In this document: in pieces, positions 23,534-34,370 of the stretch | How positions within the stretch are numbered: position 1 is the first letter of the stretch | Layout: the number at the start of each line of letters is the position of its first letter | Source of the DNA: Jaltomata sinuosa | Lineage: Eukaryota > Streptophyta > Magnoliopsida > Solanales > Solanaceae | Length of the DNA stretch: 64,000 nt | Assembly (NCBI GenBank): GCA_003996215.1 | Contig: QJPP01003560.1 | Span: forward strand, 1-64,000 | Reading direction: 5' to 3' | Translations under genes and position numbers: made by a program | The notes under the pieces: generated by a model | The model's input: only the letters and a program-made list of their open reading frames with translations | The model's database searches: none | What the model was told of the DNA's origin: nothing

Positions 23534-25453
23534 ATGGCCGCCCCACCAAGTTTGAAAGAAGTTCAATCAACTACTAGGCCCCCTCACTTTAATGGTCAGT
23601 TCTATGGATGGTGGAAAACTCATATGCATGAACTTATAATGGATGAAGATAGCAAACTCTGGATGTTATTCTCGATGGACCTTATGTGCTGACAAAGGAA
23701 GTCAAGATGGGTGAAGCCACCATCTCAGTTCCTAAAAATAAGAAAGAGTACAATGAAAATGATAGGAAGAAGATAGAGATGAGTTATCGAGCTAAGAATT
23801 TGTTGGTATATGGTATAGGACCTGATGATTACAATAGGATTTTTGTCTGTGAGTCGGCAAAAAAAATATGGGAATGCTTGCATATGGCTCATGAAGGGAC
23901 CAACCAAGTAAAAGAGTCCAAGGTTGACATGCTGACTACTCAGTATGAAACCTTCACCATAAAGGATGGAGAGTCAATTCAGGAGATGCATACAAGATTC
24001 ACATCAATCACAATTGAGCTATATTATCTCGGTGAAGTGATAAAGTCAAGCAAGTAGGTTCAAAAGATTCTCGGTGTTTTGCCCAAGTCTTGGGAAAGAA
24101 AATTCGATGCTATCACTGAGGCTCAAGATCTCAAGACTCTTACCATAGATGAGATGATACAAAATCTAAAGACTCATGAACTAAAGAGGCAGCAAGATCA
24201 AGGGAGAAGGAACCCAAGAAGGAGAAAACTCTAGCGATTAAAGAAGGAAAAGGTGATTCAAGTGAAGAAGATAATGATATGTCCTACCTGACTAAAAGGT
24301 TTCAAAAGTCATTCAAAAGAAGTGGAGGATTATCCAAAAGAGAAAATACCAATAGATCGGCTAGAGCAAACGATTTCTATCACAAGTGTGGAAAACCAGG
24401 TCACTTCATCAAGGACTGTCCTCATCATAAAACTAAGTACAAAGACTATGCATGGAATGCGGCTGACAAAGGGAAAAAGAAGGACTGGGTGCCTAATAAG
24501 TTAAAAAGACAAGCAACTATTGATCACGTTAACAACCAAGTTCTAGTTGCCCGGGGAGATTCTTCTAGTGAATCAGACACCTCTGAATGTCCTGAAGATG
24601 ACTCAATGATGGTGATCGAAGATGAAAAATCAGTGTTTGATGCACTCTTTGCTCTCATGGAAAATTCTGACGATGGAGATGATGATGAGGTAACCTACTT
24701 AGACATTAAAGCAAATCTTCATAATTACTCACTAAAGGAATTAAAATCCTTAGCAAATGAATTAATAGATACTTGTTGTGAGCTTACAAAATAAAAGTAA
24801 TCTCTTAAGAAAAATATTGATGAATCTGAATGTGAAAAAACTACCTTGTGTGTTCAAATTGGTGAAATTGAAGAAAAATGCAGCATATTGTTGTCTGAAA
24901 ATCTAGACTTGCATGAAAGTTGAAAGAGTTCTCACATAATGGTATAAAAAGGAAGAGAAAGGGAGTACCCTTCAATTCAAACTAGAAGAAAAATTGAACA
25001 AGGGTCAACTAAGTCTCACTGCTTCTCTTGGAAGGAACTCTACTCTAGAGCAGGACCTGGTTCATGTGAAAATTGATCTTGAAAAGTCTCTTAAGTGGAC
25101 AACCTCTTCACAAGTTCTAGCTAGTCTAACTAGTTAGAGGTCTAATAGGGGTTATGGTCTTGGATACAAAAATTCAAATTTACCATGCAATCTTCACAAC
25201 AATTATGCCTTTATCGCTAACAATCTGTTGTGTACTCATTGTGGTAGAAATGTTCATGATAAGAATAGTTTTCCTACAAAGTTTCTGTTAAAAGGAATTA
25301 TTCTGCGTATTTTAAAAAAAAGGGAACACAAGAGAACATCAGGTTTTGGATCTAAGAAAACCAAGCTACCTGCTTGGACAAACAGAAGCCTAATTTTTCC
25401 TTTATCTGCCTACTGGGAACTCAAGCTTAAATGGATTCCCAAGTCTAGCAAAT
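23534..25453 (+). pseudogene. Element E gag and gag-pol linker (broken)
   Basis: Likely start ATG at 23534 (M-A-A-P-P). The N-terminal segment 'RPPHFNGQFYGWWK' matches the copia gag opening. An indel near 23660 shifts frame, and the UBN2-type core continues at 23686-24057 up to an in-frame TAG. Another frameshift lies near 24210. At 24279-24794 a basic region carries one zinc knuckle, readable as Y-H-K-C-G-K-P-G-H-F-I-K-D-C, so its first Cys is now Tyr (TAT). An acidic Ser/Asp/Glu stretch follows. From 24795 to about 25140 a charged, coiled-coil-like linker is readable with two early stops, then 'CTHCGRNVHDKN', a second decayed knuckle, near 25230. It cannot produce a functional capsid protein. 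Confidence 0.85.
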
Positions 25454-25479
25454 GATGCTTATTGCAGGAAAGAGTAAGA

Positions 25480-27094
25480 TGGAGTAGTCGAGAGTGGTTT
25501 ATAGACACTGGCTCCTCAAAGCATATGACAGAAAGGACAGAAGATTTTCTCTCACTCAAGGCTATCCAAGGAGGAAGTGTTTCCTTTGGAGATGGATAGA
25601 AGGGATACATTCTTGGTGTAGTCAAGATCAGCAAATCACTTTCATATCCAATAGAAAAGGTGTACTATGTGGTAGGGGTAAAATATAGCCTACTCAGCAT
25701 CTCTCAAATTCGTGACAAAGGAAATGAGGTGAAATTTATCTCCAAGTGTTGCACTGTTACTAGTCTCAAAACCGGAAAAATTCTGTTGATATCTAGAAGG
25801 TGCAAAAACATTTACAATGTTGACTTGGACTCAGTCTCTGGATCTGATCTTACATGCCTGAGTGCTCAAGATGATGAAGTAGAATTGTGGCACAAAAGAT
25901 TGGGACATGTTAGTTCCTCACTACTCAACAAGTCGATCTCCAATGACCTAGTTCGTAGTCTTCCTAAAATGAAGCTCTCAGAAGGAAAAAATTTTGGTGC
26001 ATGTGCAAGAGGCAAGAAAGTCAAATCTAGTTTCAAGCCAAAGAAGCAAGTCAGTAATTCTAGGGTACTCAAACTTCTCCATATAGATCTTTGTGGTCCA
26101 GTTTGCGTTCCTAATAAGAGAGGCAAAAAACACATCTTTGTGATTGTGGACGACTACTCAAGGTTCACATGGACCTTGTTTCTCAAGTCAAAGGACGAAA
26201 CCCTTTCAATCTTTATCACCTTTGCCAAGAAAGTTCAAATCAAGTTTCAGGGAACTATTAGGGGGATCAGATCTGATCATGGTACCGAATTTGAAAATTC
26301 TAGGTTCGATGAATTTTATGCATACAATGGAATCAGTCACAACTTCTCAGCCCTTCATACTCCACAGCAAAATGGAGTGGTAGAAACAAAGAACCAAACT
26401 CTTGTAGAGACGGTGAACACTGTCTGCTATGTGCAGAGTAGATGCTTGATAAGGTCCATGTTAGGCCAAACTCCCTATGAGTTGATGTTTAAAAGGAAGC
26501 CTAAGATGAGTTACTTTTGTACTTTTGGATGCAAATGTTTTATATTCAACAATGGCAAGGAAGTGTTGGGAAAATTCAATCCAAAGAGTGACAAAGGAAT
26601 ATTTCTTGGTTATTCCGGTACAAGTAAGAAATATAGAGTCTTTAAAAAAAGGAATCAATATGTGGAAGAAAGTGTCTATGTGCTCTTTGACGAGTCTAGT
26701 GATTTAGCAAATAAGGAGTCGCTAAATGAAGATGAACTGCTGCAACTCCAAAAGATTGATTCAGTGATACAGGAGTACAGTAAAGTAATGTTAACTCTGA
26801 CTCTCAAGTTAGTGAATCCATAAAATAACCATCCACTTCTGAGTCACCTCAAGAAGTTATCAAACCTCTCTCTTTGGAGACTCTTCAAGATGGTGCCCAA
26901 TCATAAGGGGTATCGGTCCTAGTCAGAGAGATTCATCAGTGATTAGGTCCAAATGGAAACATAAAAACTCTCATTCACTGGACAGTCTCATTTCTCCTAT
27001 CAACTCTGGCATGCACACCAAGTCCATGTACAGAAACTCTCTAGCCTTCTCAGCCTTCATTTGTCAAGTTGAACCCAAAAGCATCAAGGAAGCT
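25480..27094 (+). pseudogene. Element E pol, first part: protease, integrase, start of RT
   Basis: The protease active site W-F-I-D-T-G-S-S-K-H-M begins at 25495, with a TAG in frame at 25597-25599. A 387-codon open stretch (25660-26820) then covers the end of protease, the GAG-pre-integrase domain (H-x4-H near 'LWHKRLGHVS'; the CxxC appears as C-A-R-G, so its second Cys is lost) and the integrase core. Catalytic residues visible are D of 'HIDLCGP', D of 'RSDHGTEF' and E of 'NGVVETKNQTL'. Straight after that Glu helix about 17-20 residues usual for the family are missing ('KNQTLVETVNTVCYV'), an in-frame deletion near 26405. After the stop at 26821 the frame resumes at about 26930-27094 with 'YRNSLAFSAFICQVEPKSI', the RT N-terminus, where element C is inserted. 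Confidence 0.9.
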
Positions 27095-27627
27095 TGATCT
27101 TAGGCATATTTATACACCTAAGTGTCATTATCTACGCCTGTTTAGCTTAGTTTTGAGGATAACTTGATGTGCTATTGAGGTATATAGTGTGTAAAGGTTG
27201 TAATTTATGGCTAACATACTTGTTTATAGTGTTTAGGGTGCAATTAAAGCAAGTTATGAGTCAAAATGATCAAATAAAGTTTAGACGAGAAAACTAGTGT
27301 TGCTAGCTTGAGCTATGCCTATTTTAGTGTACTTTGATGAACTCTATTTTGATATATGGACTAATGTGTGTTATGAATTGTTATAGGAGACCTTTGGAAG
27401 ATCAATAGAAGCAAATTGGAGCCTACAAACAAGCTATAAAACATTGGGACACAAAATAAGGTGGAAAGATTGCGTTGCAAAAATGGGAAGCAAATAAACA
27501 CCCCCGTGCCACGGAGGCTAAGCTCCATTTTAAAGGCATGGCACAGAGGTGGAGCTAAGCTGGATGGCCAATTTCCAGTGGCCTATTGCGTCAAGGGCAT
27601 TTCATAATGGCTGGCTAGCATGATAAG
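27095..27627 (+). repeat. Element C 5' LTR, first part
   Basis: 533 bases aligning with 37669-38201 of the 3' LTR, including the shared block 'gaggataacttgatgtgcta'. It is interrupted by element D after ATAAG (27623-27627) and resumes at 34371. Confidence 0.85.
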
Positions 27628-29859
27628 TGCAACACCCCAGAACTTCCAAGCCCAGACTAAGCTCAGAAAAATCAGTAGAAAATAAAAATTTTAGAAAATT
27701 CAAGCTTCCAGGAACCACGGTTCAAGAGTACGGACTGTAGTTTGGAACTACGGACCATCATCTTGAACCGTAGTTCAAGTTCTAGTAGCTCTTCAGTACA
27801 TATCCCAGGGACTACGGTTAGGACCACAGACTATAGTTTGGAACTACGGTTCATCATCTCAAACCGTAATCCCAAGTCAAGTAGCCTCCTAGTTCAGGTC
27901 ATAGGAACCATGAGTCGGACCACAAACCGTGGTTTAGAACCATGGCTTGACCTATCACATGTGGTTTCCCTGAATCAGAGGACCCCCAGTTCTATTCCCA
28001 GAAACCACGAGTTGATTTATGGACCATACTTCAGAAGAATGGTCCATCCTTTGACTCATGGAAATCCCCAGGCTAAGTCAAATAAAATGAACCACGAGTC
28101 ACATGATGAACCGTCATTCAGAAGAATGGTCAGTCATGCTGAGTCATAGTTCCTGAGACCAGATACCCCTAAAACTCTTAGGCAGAACCACGACTCAGGT
28201 TGACGGTTCATCATCCAGGAGTATGGTCTGTCATCCAGAGTCGTGATCCCTGAGTCGCATTTTCGGCAGAAATTCTTTTAAATTTCCCAGGGATATTCCG
28301 GACTTTTCCTTTCCCTTTTAAGGCCTAAGATACGTCATTTTAAGTCGTTTAAGCCTAATTAAGTAGCCTAAAACTACCTAAAACATTCATTCCCCTAAAT
28401 TCTTTAAACTTAGAAAGAAAATAAGAGAAAAAGGCGACAGTTTTCCTCCAAGAACAAGCAGATGTCTTCATCAAGTTCAGCCCCAAAAAGCCCAAGATTT
28501 CTTCATGGGTTTCTTTACCAGGTATGTGGGATTTCACTTGTGGGTTTATTTTACCCATTAGGTCCTAGATCCCAGTCAGCCTTCAATTTTCTCCATGAAT
28601 GTTTCATACCTAGGGTTCCTAAATCTTAGGAAATTATTGTAATTCAATTCTTACAGCTTTTATGGTATTGATTATATGTTTCTTGGATAATTAGTACATT
28701 TCATGAATAATGCTCAGAAACCCTAGCCTGCAGAAATTCTAGTAATTCTCATGAATTTAGCTTATTAGGCAGATCAGTTATATGCTTATGCTTCAGAAAT
28801 TGAATGTTATATCCTTCAACATGTGTATGTTGCATTCTCAGTCATTTATCAGTATTTGAGCTATCCTTTATTTCAGTATAGTATTACTTACATTCAGTGG
28901 GAGTAGTCTTAGTACTGAGCGGACGAGGGGACGAAGGCTTAGCTGTCTGCTTAGGCTAAGACATTTAGAAGCAGTCCCTAAGTCCCAGAAATATGGTGCC
29001 TCCGTAGGTTTAAAGGAGTCAGCTGTCAGACTAGGTTGTACCTCCTTGTCCCTTGTGGACATCAGTAGTGGATCCACGTCAGACTTGTTCATACCCTTGG
29101 CAAGGTATGAACATCCCTCCATCCAGGGTTATAGGTTGGCCCCATAGTTAGCTCAACTTGGGGTATGTCGGTTAGTAGTGTCTCCCACAGTCAGATTCAT
29201 TTTCATTGACCTTGTATCTAGTATTTATGTTCAGTATTCAGTTCATCATGTTATTTCATGATTTATACTTGGTCATTGCATTCAGTTCAACTTTCAGTTA
29301 TGTTGCAGTATATCTATTTTCATGTTCAGTTCTATATTGTCCAGCTTTGTACATATCCTGCATGCTCAGGACATTTAAAGTACTGACGCTTACTTTTGTG
29401 CTACATTGTTTTATGATGTATGTTTAGGTACTCAGTATCCAGACCATTTTTAGTTTGACTTCCAGTCTGTATCCAATGGCTCAGTTGGTGAGTCCTCAGT
29501 AGTTCGAGGATGATAGTCATGTTTATATCTTCCGCATTTATTTACAGTTTCAGATTTATTAGAGTTAGCTGGGGGCATGTCCCAACAGCTCCTATTCAGT
29601 TAGAAGGCTTTCATGCATTGACTAGATTTAGCAGTCATTAGTGTGGTTTCCAGTCAACACTATATATATTTTTTTTTATACTTTATATATTCAGATTATT
29701 GGGTTCTTCCCACTTTCATATATTAAAACTGTTTTAGCTTCCGCACTATGCATGTCTTAACTTGATTTTGTATGGATGTGCCATGCCATGGGTTAGCTTG
29801 GGGTCGCTTCTGACACTAAGAATTGTATTGCATCCAGGGGGTAGCTTCAGGGCGTGACA
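27628..29859 (+). repeat. Element D 5' LTR
   Basis: Starts TGCAACACCCC (TGTAACACCCC in the 3' copy) and ends in 'gcgtgaca'. Parts in order: a palindrome array at about 27705-28260 built of short GAACCACGG/CCGTAGTTC-type pieces, a gene-free stretch, the conserved core with paired palindromes at 29068-29113, an AT-rich run near 29665, and the terminus. An open frame at 27742-28149 falls in the palindrome array and is not called a gene. Confidence 0.9.
29068..29113. promoter_or_regulatory. Paired palindromes in D's 5' LTR core
   Basis: A perfect 10-bp palindrome GTGGATCCAC (29068-29077) is followed eight bases later by a hairpin with 10-bp perfect arms, TGTTCATACC (29086-29095) and GGTATGAACA (29104-29113), around the 8-base spacer CTTGGCAA, itself nearly self-complementary. 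The same pair recurs in the other chromovirus LTRs. A regulatory or structural role is an inference. Confidence 0.7.
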
Positions 29860-29863
29860 AACT

Positions 29864-29875
29864 TTGTATCAGAGC
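29864..29875 (+). other. Element D primer-binding site (decayed tRNA-iMet)
   Basis: TTGTATCAGAGC, one change from TGGTATCAGAGC, four bases after the LTR end at 29859. Confidence 0.8.
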
Positions 29876-30081
29876 ATAAGGTTTAAGTGTCCCAGGATGT
29901 CTGAAAGACGCGTCAAGTAGAGTTGTCCTCATGGGTGTGAAGCACACCACACTTATGGGGGAAAAGCTATGAGATGTCATTACGAATAATTTCCCTTTTT
30001 TCCTTTCCAGCTCGTGCTATAGAGTATGATCTCTATTTAATATTCTTCTATTCTAACTCATGCTCTTCGCTTTTTAGAAAA

Positions 30082-31110
30082 GTGCCTCTCAGAAGAGCTA
30101 ACGCTAAAAATCAACCAGCAGATCCAGCAGACCCATTGAATGAGCAAGTTATGCATGCCAAATTCAGGGTTGCTTTTCAATTACTTTCTCAGGCCATGAC
30201 CGACCAGGTCAATCAGCAGGCTGCAGCGCCAGCTCCACATCAGGTTAATATTGCTACTGCAAGAATCCGGGACTTCACTCGGATGAACCCTCCAGAGTTT
30301 CATGGGTCCAAGTCAGAAGAGGATCCCCAAGAGTTCTTAGAGGATATTCAAAAAGTGACAAGCATTATGGGTATCACTCCAGTAGAGAGTGCAGACTTGG
30401 CTGCCTATCAGCTGAAAGGGGTGGCTTATACTTGTTACCAGCAGCGGAAAGAAACTCGTTATGCCAATGCAGGACCAGTGACTTGGGATATTTTCAAGAC
30501 TGCTTTTCTAGATCGGTTCTTCCCACTAGAGCTCAGGGAAGCCAAGGTTCAGGAGTTCATCAGCCTTAAGTAGAATGATATAAGCGTAAAGGACTATGCT
30601 CTGAAGTTCACTCAGCTATCCAAGTATGCCCCGACAATAGTAGCTGACTCTAGAGCTTGTATGAGCAAGTTCGTGTCCAGTATGTCTGATGATATGGTCA
30701 AGGAATGCAAGACCACAATGCTCATTAAGGAAATGGATTTCTCCAGGCTGGTTATTTATGCTCAGCAGATTAAGGAGGAAAAGATCAAGGAAAGGGGAGG
30801 TGATACTAAGAGGGCTAGGACAGGTGATTACATCCACTTTCAACAGGGGTCAGAGGGTGGCAACCGCTCTCAATATCTCTAGAAGAATTTAGCTCCAGCT
30901 CCATCTATTACCAGTGCCCAGTGCCTAAGTTCAAGAAGGATAGGCAAGATAGAGTGTCTGGCTCTAAGTCCTAAAGTACGGTTACTAGTGGGCGCACTAA
31001 TCTTGTATGTAAGAAGTGTGGTAGGAACCACCAAGGTGAGTTCATGGCAGGAAGCGTAAATTGCTTTGGGTATGGTAAGTCAGGCCACATGATAAGGGAT
31101 TGTTCCATCC
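30082..31110 (+). pseudogene. Element D gag (broken)
   Basis: The expected initiator is GTG at 30082-30084, where element G has ATG (51974) and F has ATG (47933, minus); everything after it aligns ('RRANAKNQPADPADPLNEQ'). The capsid core includes 'MNPPEFHGSKSEEDPQEF' and 'FFPLELREAKVQEF'. A TAG at 30571-30573 replaces the Gln seen in F ('LKQND'). A further stop lies at 30880. The Cys-His box reads C-F-G-Y-G-K-S-G-H-M-I-R-D-C, so the second Cys is Tyr; the preceding CGRNHQGE motif ends in F instead of C. Sequence then jumps at about 31110 into RNase H. Confidence 0.9.
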
Positions 31111-31907
31111 GGGTAAGGCCAATGTAGTAGCTGACGCTCTCAGCAGACTGTCTATGGGTAGTGTATCTCATGTTGAGAGCTTGTGTGATCAATTTCAAGG
31201 GTAGTTGGGATGATCACCTACCTCTCATAGAGTTTGCCTACAATAACAGCTTCCATTCTAGCATTCAGATGTCCCCATATGAGGCCCTCTATGGGCGTAG
31301 ATATAGGTCACTTGTTGGTTGGTTTGAAGTAGGTGAAGCATCTTTAATTGTACCATATTCGGTACATGAGGCTATGGATAAAGTTCAACTCATCAGAGAT
31401 AGGCTAAAGATAGCTCAGAGTCGTCAGAAGTCCTATGCAAATGTTAGGAGAAGAGACTTAGAGTTTGAAGTTGACGATTAGGTTTTCCTGAAAGTGTCAC
31501 CCATGAAGGGTGTAATGAGATTTGGCAGGAAAGGGAAGCTCAGTCCCAGGTATGTAGGTCCTTACAAAATCCTGAAAAGGGTGGGTAATATAGCTTACGA
31601 GTTAGAGTTGCCATCAGAACTAGCAGCAGTTCATCCAGTCTTCCATATTTCCCTGTTGAAGAAGTGTGTGGGTGATTCGACTTCGATAGTACCTTTAGAG
31701 AGTGTGGCTGTGAAGGATAGCCTCACCGATGAGGAGGTTCCAGTTGAGATTCTTGACCATCAGGTTCGTAGGTTGAGAAATAAAGAAGTTGCTTCAGTGA
31801 AAGTTTTGTGGAGGAATCAGTCCATAGAGGGAACTACTTGGGAAGCAGAAGCAGCCATGATGTCCAAGTACCCTCACCTCTTTCCCTCCGATTCAGTTTC
31901 AGCTTGA
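31111..31907 (+). pseudogene. Element D pol remnant: RNase H tail, integrase C-terminus and chromodomain-like end
   Basis: Immediately after the gag knuckle the frame reads the end of RNase H ('KANVVADALSRLS', 31112-31155). At about 31165 it jumps to late integrase ('FKGSWDDHLPLIEFAYNN'), so about 3 kb of pol are missing compared with F. The integrase C-terminal region continues through 'SPMKGVMRFGRKGKLSPRY' and 'HPVFHISLLKKCV' to a chromodomain-like tail ('VEILDHQVRRLRNKEV', 'VLWRN', 'TTWEAE') and a TGA at 31905-31907. One in-frame TAG interrupts at about 31480. A chromodomain is the hallmark of chromoviruses and is thought to direct integration to heterochromatin; this copy is otherwise enzyme-free. 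Confidence 0.9.
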
Positions 31908-32100
31908 GGTAAATAGTTCCTCTCCAGTCTCTCAATCTACTCTTGTGAAATTCAGTCTCAGCACATTGTTCCATAAGTTACCCTTGCATTTCAGCATACT
32001 TGTATGTTTATGGAACTTAGTACAGTTAGATATCAATTTCTAGTACCCTGTTGATAGGGATTACAGCTCTTTCCCTCCAAAGTCAGCTTATTCAGTCTTC

Positions 32101-32130
32101 ATTCGAGGACGAATGATTCCAAGGGGGAGA
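32101..32130 (+). other. Element D pre-PPT hairpin and polypurine tract
   Basis: ATTCGAGGACGAAT (32101-32114) has perfect 5-bp arms around AGGA. Six bases later AAGGGGGAGA (32121-32130) is the polypurine tract priming plus-strand synthesis, three bases before the 3' LTR. Between the pol stop and here (31908-32100) I see only untranslated sequence. Confidence 0.8.
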
Positions 32131-32133
32131 TAT

Positions 32134-34365
32134 TGTAACACCCCAAAACTTCCAAGCCCAGACTAAGCTCAGAAAAACCAGTAGAAAATAAAAAATTTAG
32201 AAAATTCAAGCTTCCAGGAACCATGGTTCAAGAGTACGGACCGTAGTATGGAACTACGGACCGTCATCTTGAACCATAGTTCAAGTTCTAGTAGCTCTTC
32301 AGTACATGTTCCAGGGACTACGGTTAGGACCATGGACCGTAGTTTGGAACCACGGTCCGTCATCTCAAATCATAATCCCAAGTCCAGTAGCCTTCCAATT
32401 CAGGTCATAGGAACCACGAGTCAGACCATAGATCGTGGTTTAGAACCACGGCTCGACCTATCACATGTAGTTTCCCTAAATCAGAGGACCCCCAGTTCTA
32501 GTCCCAGAAACCACGAGTTGGTTTATGAACCAAACTTCAGAAGAAAGGTTCGTCCTTTGACTCATGGAAATCCCCAGGCTAAGTCAAATCATAAGAACCA
32601 CGAGTCACATAACGAACCGTCGTTCAGAAGAATGGCCCATCCTGCTGAGTCATAGTTCCTGAGACCAGAGACCCCTAAAACTCTTAGGCAGAACCATGAC
32701 TCAGGTAGATGGTCCATCGTCCAGGAGTACGGTCCGTCATCCAGAGTCGTGATCCCTGAGTTGCATTTTCTGTAGAAATTCTTTTAACTTTCCCAGGGGT
32801 ATTTTGGACTTTTCCTTTCCCTTTTAAGGCCTAAGCTACATCATTTTATGTTGTTTAAGCCTAATTAAGTAGCCTAAAACTACCTAAAACATTTATTCCC
32901 CTAAATTCTTTAAACTTAGAAAGAAAATAAGAGAAAGAGGCGACAGTTTTCCACCAAGAACAAGCATAGGTCTTCATCAAGTTCAGCCCCAAAAATCCAA
33001 GGATTTCTCCGTGGGTTTCTTCACCAGGTATGTGGGATTTCACTAGTGGGTTCCTTTCACCCATTAGGTCCCCAGATCCCAGTCAGCCTTCAGTTTTCTC
33101 CATGAATGTTTCAGACCTAGGGTTCCTAAATCTTAGGGAAATATTATAATTCAATTCTTATAGATTTTATGGTATTGATTATATGTTTCTTGGAGAATTA
33201 GTACAGTTTCATAAATAATGCTCAGAAACTCTAGCTTGTAGAAATTCCAGTAATTCTCATGAAATTAGCTTGTTAGGCAGATCATTTATATGTTTATGCT
33301 TCAGAAATTGAATGTTATATCCTTCAGCATGTGTATGTTGCATTCTCAGTCATTTATCAGTATTTGAGCTATCCTTTATTTCAGTACAGTATTACTTACA
33401 TTCAGTGGGAGTAGACTTAGTATAGAGTAGATGAGGGGATGAAGACTTAGCTCTCAGCTTAGGTTAAGACCTTTAGAAGCAGTCCACAAGTCCCAGAACT
33501 ATGGCGCCACTGTAGGTTTAAAGGAGTCAGCTGTCAGACTAGGCTGCACCTCCTAGTCCCTTGTGGACATCAGTAGTGGATCCACATCAGACTTGTTCAT
33601 ACCCTTGGCAAGGTATGAACACCCTTCCATCCAGGGTTACAGGTTGGCCCCATAATTAGCTCAACTTGGGTATCTCGGTTAGTAGTGTCTCCCACAGTCA
33701 AATTCATATGCATTGACCTTGTATCCAGTATTTATCTTCAGTATTCAGTTCATCATGTTATTGCATGATTTATACTTGGTCATTGCATTCAGTTCAGTTT
33801 TCAGTTATGTTGCAGTATATCTATTTTCATGTTCAGTTCTATATTGTCCATCTTTGTACATATCCTGCACGCTCAGTACATTCAAAGTACTAACGCATAC
33901 TTTTGTGCTACATTGTTTTATGATGTAGGTCCAGGCAGTCAGCATCCAGACAGCATTTAGTTTGAATTTCGGTCCATATCCAACAGCTCAGTTGGTGAGT
34001 CCTCAGTAGTTCGAGGATGATAGTCGTGCTTATATTTTCCGCATTTATTTACAGTTTTAGATTTATTAGAGTTAGCTGGGGGCATGTACCAGCAACTCCT
34101 ATACAGTTAGAAGGCTTTTAGGCATAGACTAAATTCATCAATCGTTAGTGTGGTTTTCAGTCAACCCTATATATATATTTTATATACTTTATACATTCAG
34201 ATTCTTGGGTTCTTCTCGCTTTCATATGTTAAAACTGTTTTAGCTTCCGCACAATACATGTCTTAACTTGATTTTGTATAGATGTTCTATGCCATGGGTT
34301 AAATTTGGTTCACTTGTGACACTAAGCACCGTGTTGCATCCAGGGGGTATCTTTGGGGCGTGACA
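32134..34365 (+). repeat. Element D 3' LTR
   Basis: 2,232 bp, the same length as the 5' LTR, starting TGTAACACCCC. Many differences from the 5' copy are C/T or G/A at CG sites inside the palindrome array (for example 'accacggttc' against 'accatggttc'). Open frame 32248-32655 is the counterpart of the one in the 5' LTR. Confidence 0.9.
33576..33621. promoter_or_regulatory. Paired palindromes in D's 3' LTR core
   Basis: GTGGATCCAC (33576-33585), then TGTTCATACC (33594-33603), spacer (33604-33611) and GGTATGAACA (33612-33621). Both palindromes are perfect and identical to those in the 5' LTR, although nearby bases differ (cgtcag against catcag). Confidence 0.7.
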
Positions 34366-34370
34366 ATAAG

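Larger units (their letters stand above)
27628..34365 (+). mobile_element. Element D: internally deleted chromovirus nested in C's LTR
   Basis: A 6,738-bp insertion with ATAAG duplications (27623-27627, 34366-34370) and two LTRs of exactly 2,232 bp (27628-29859, 32134-34365). The 2,274-bp interior has a primer site, gag, a stub of RNase H, the integrase C-terminal part with chromodomain-like tail, a hairpin and a polypurine tract. Protease, RT and most of RNase H and integrase are missing. Fully sized LTRs and an intact insertion signature suggest either a post-insertion deletion or mobilisation of an already deleted copy by a relative such as F. The LTRs differ at about 5-6% over ~195 bases, mostly transitions. 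Confidence 0.9.

Noticed and set aside
25866..26135. Minus-strand and alternative-frame open stretches opposite E's integrase (also 26144-26707)
   Set aside because: They are shadows of the well-supported integrase frame.
27742..28149. A 135-codon open frame with a Ser run in D's 5' LTR, repeated at 32248-32655 in the 3' LTR
   Set aside because: It lies in the palindrome array, which happens to be stop-poor. The two copies differ at about 25 residues with no sign of protein-level conservation, and it matches no family I know. LTR duplication explains its presence twice.
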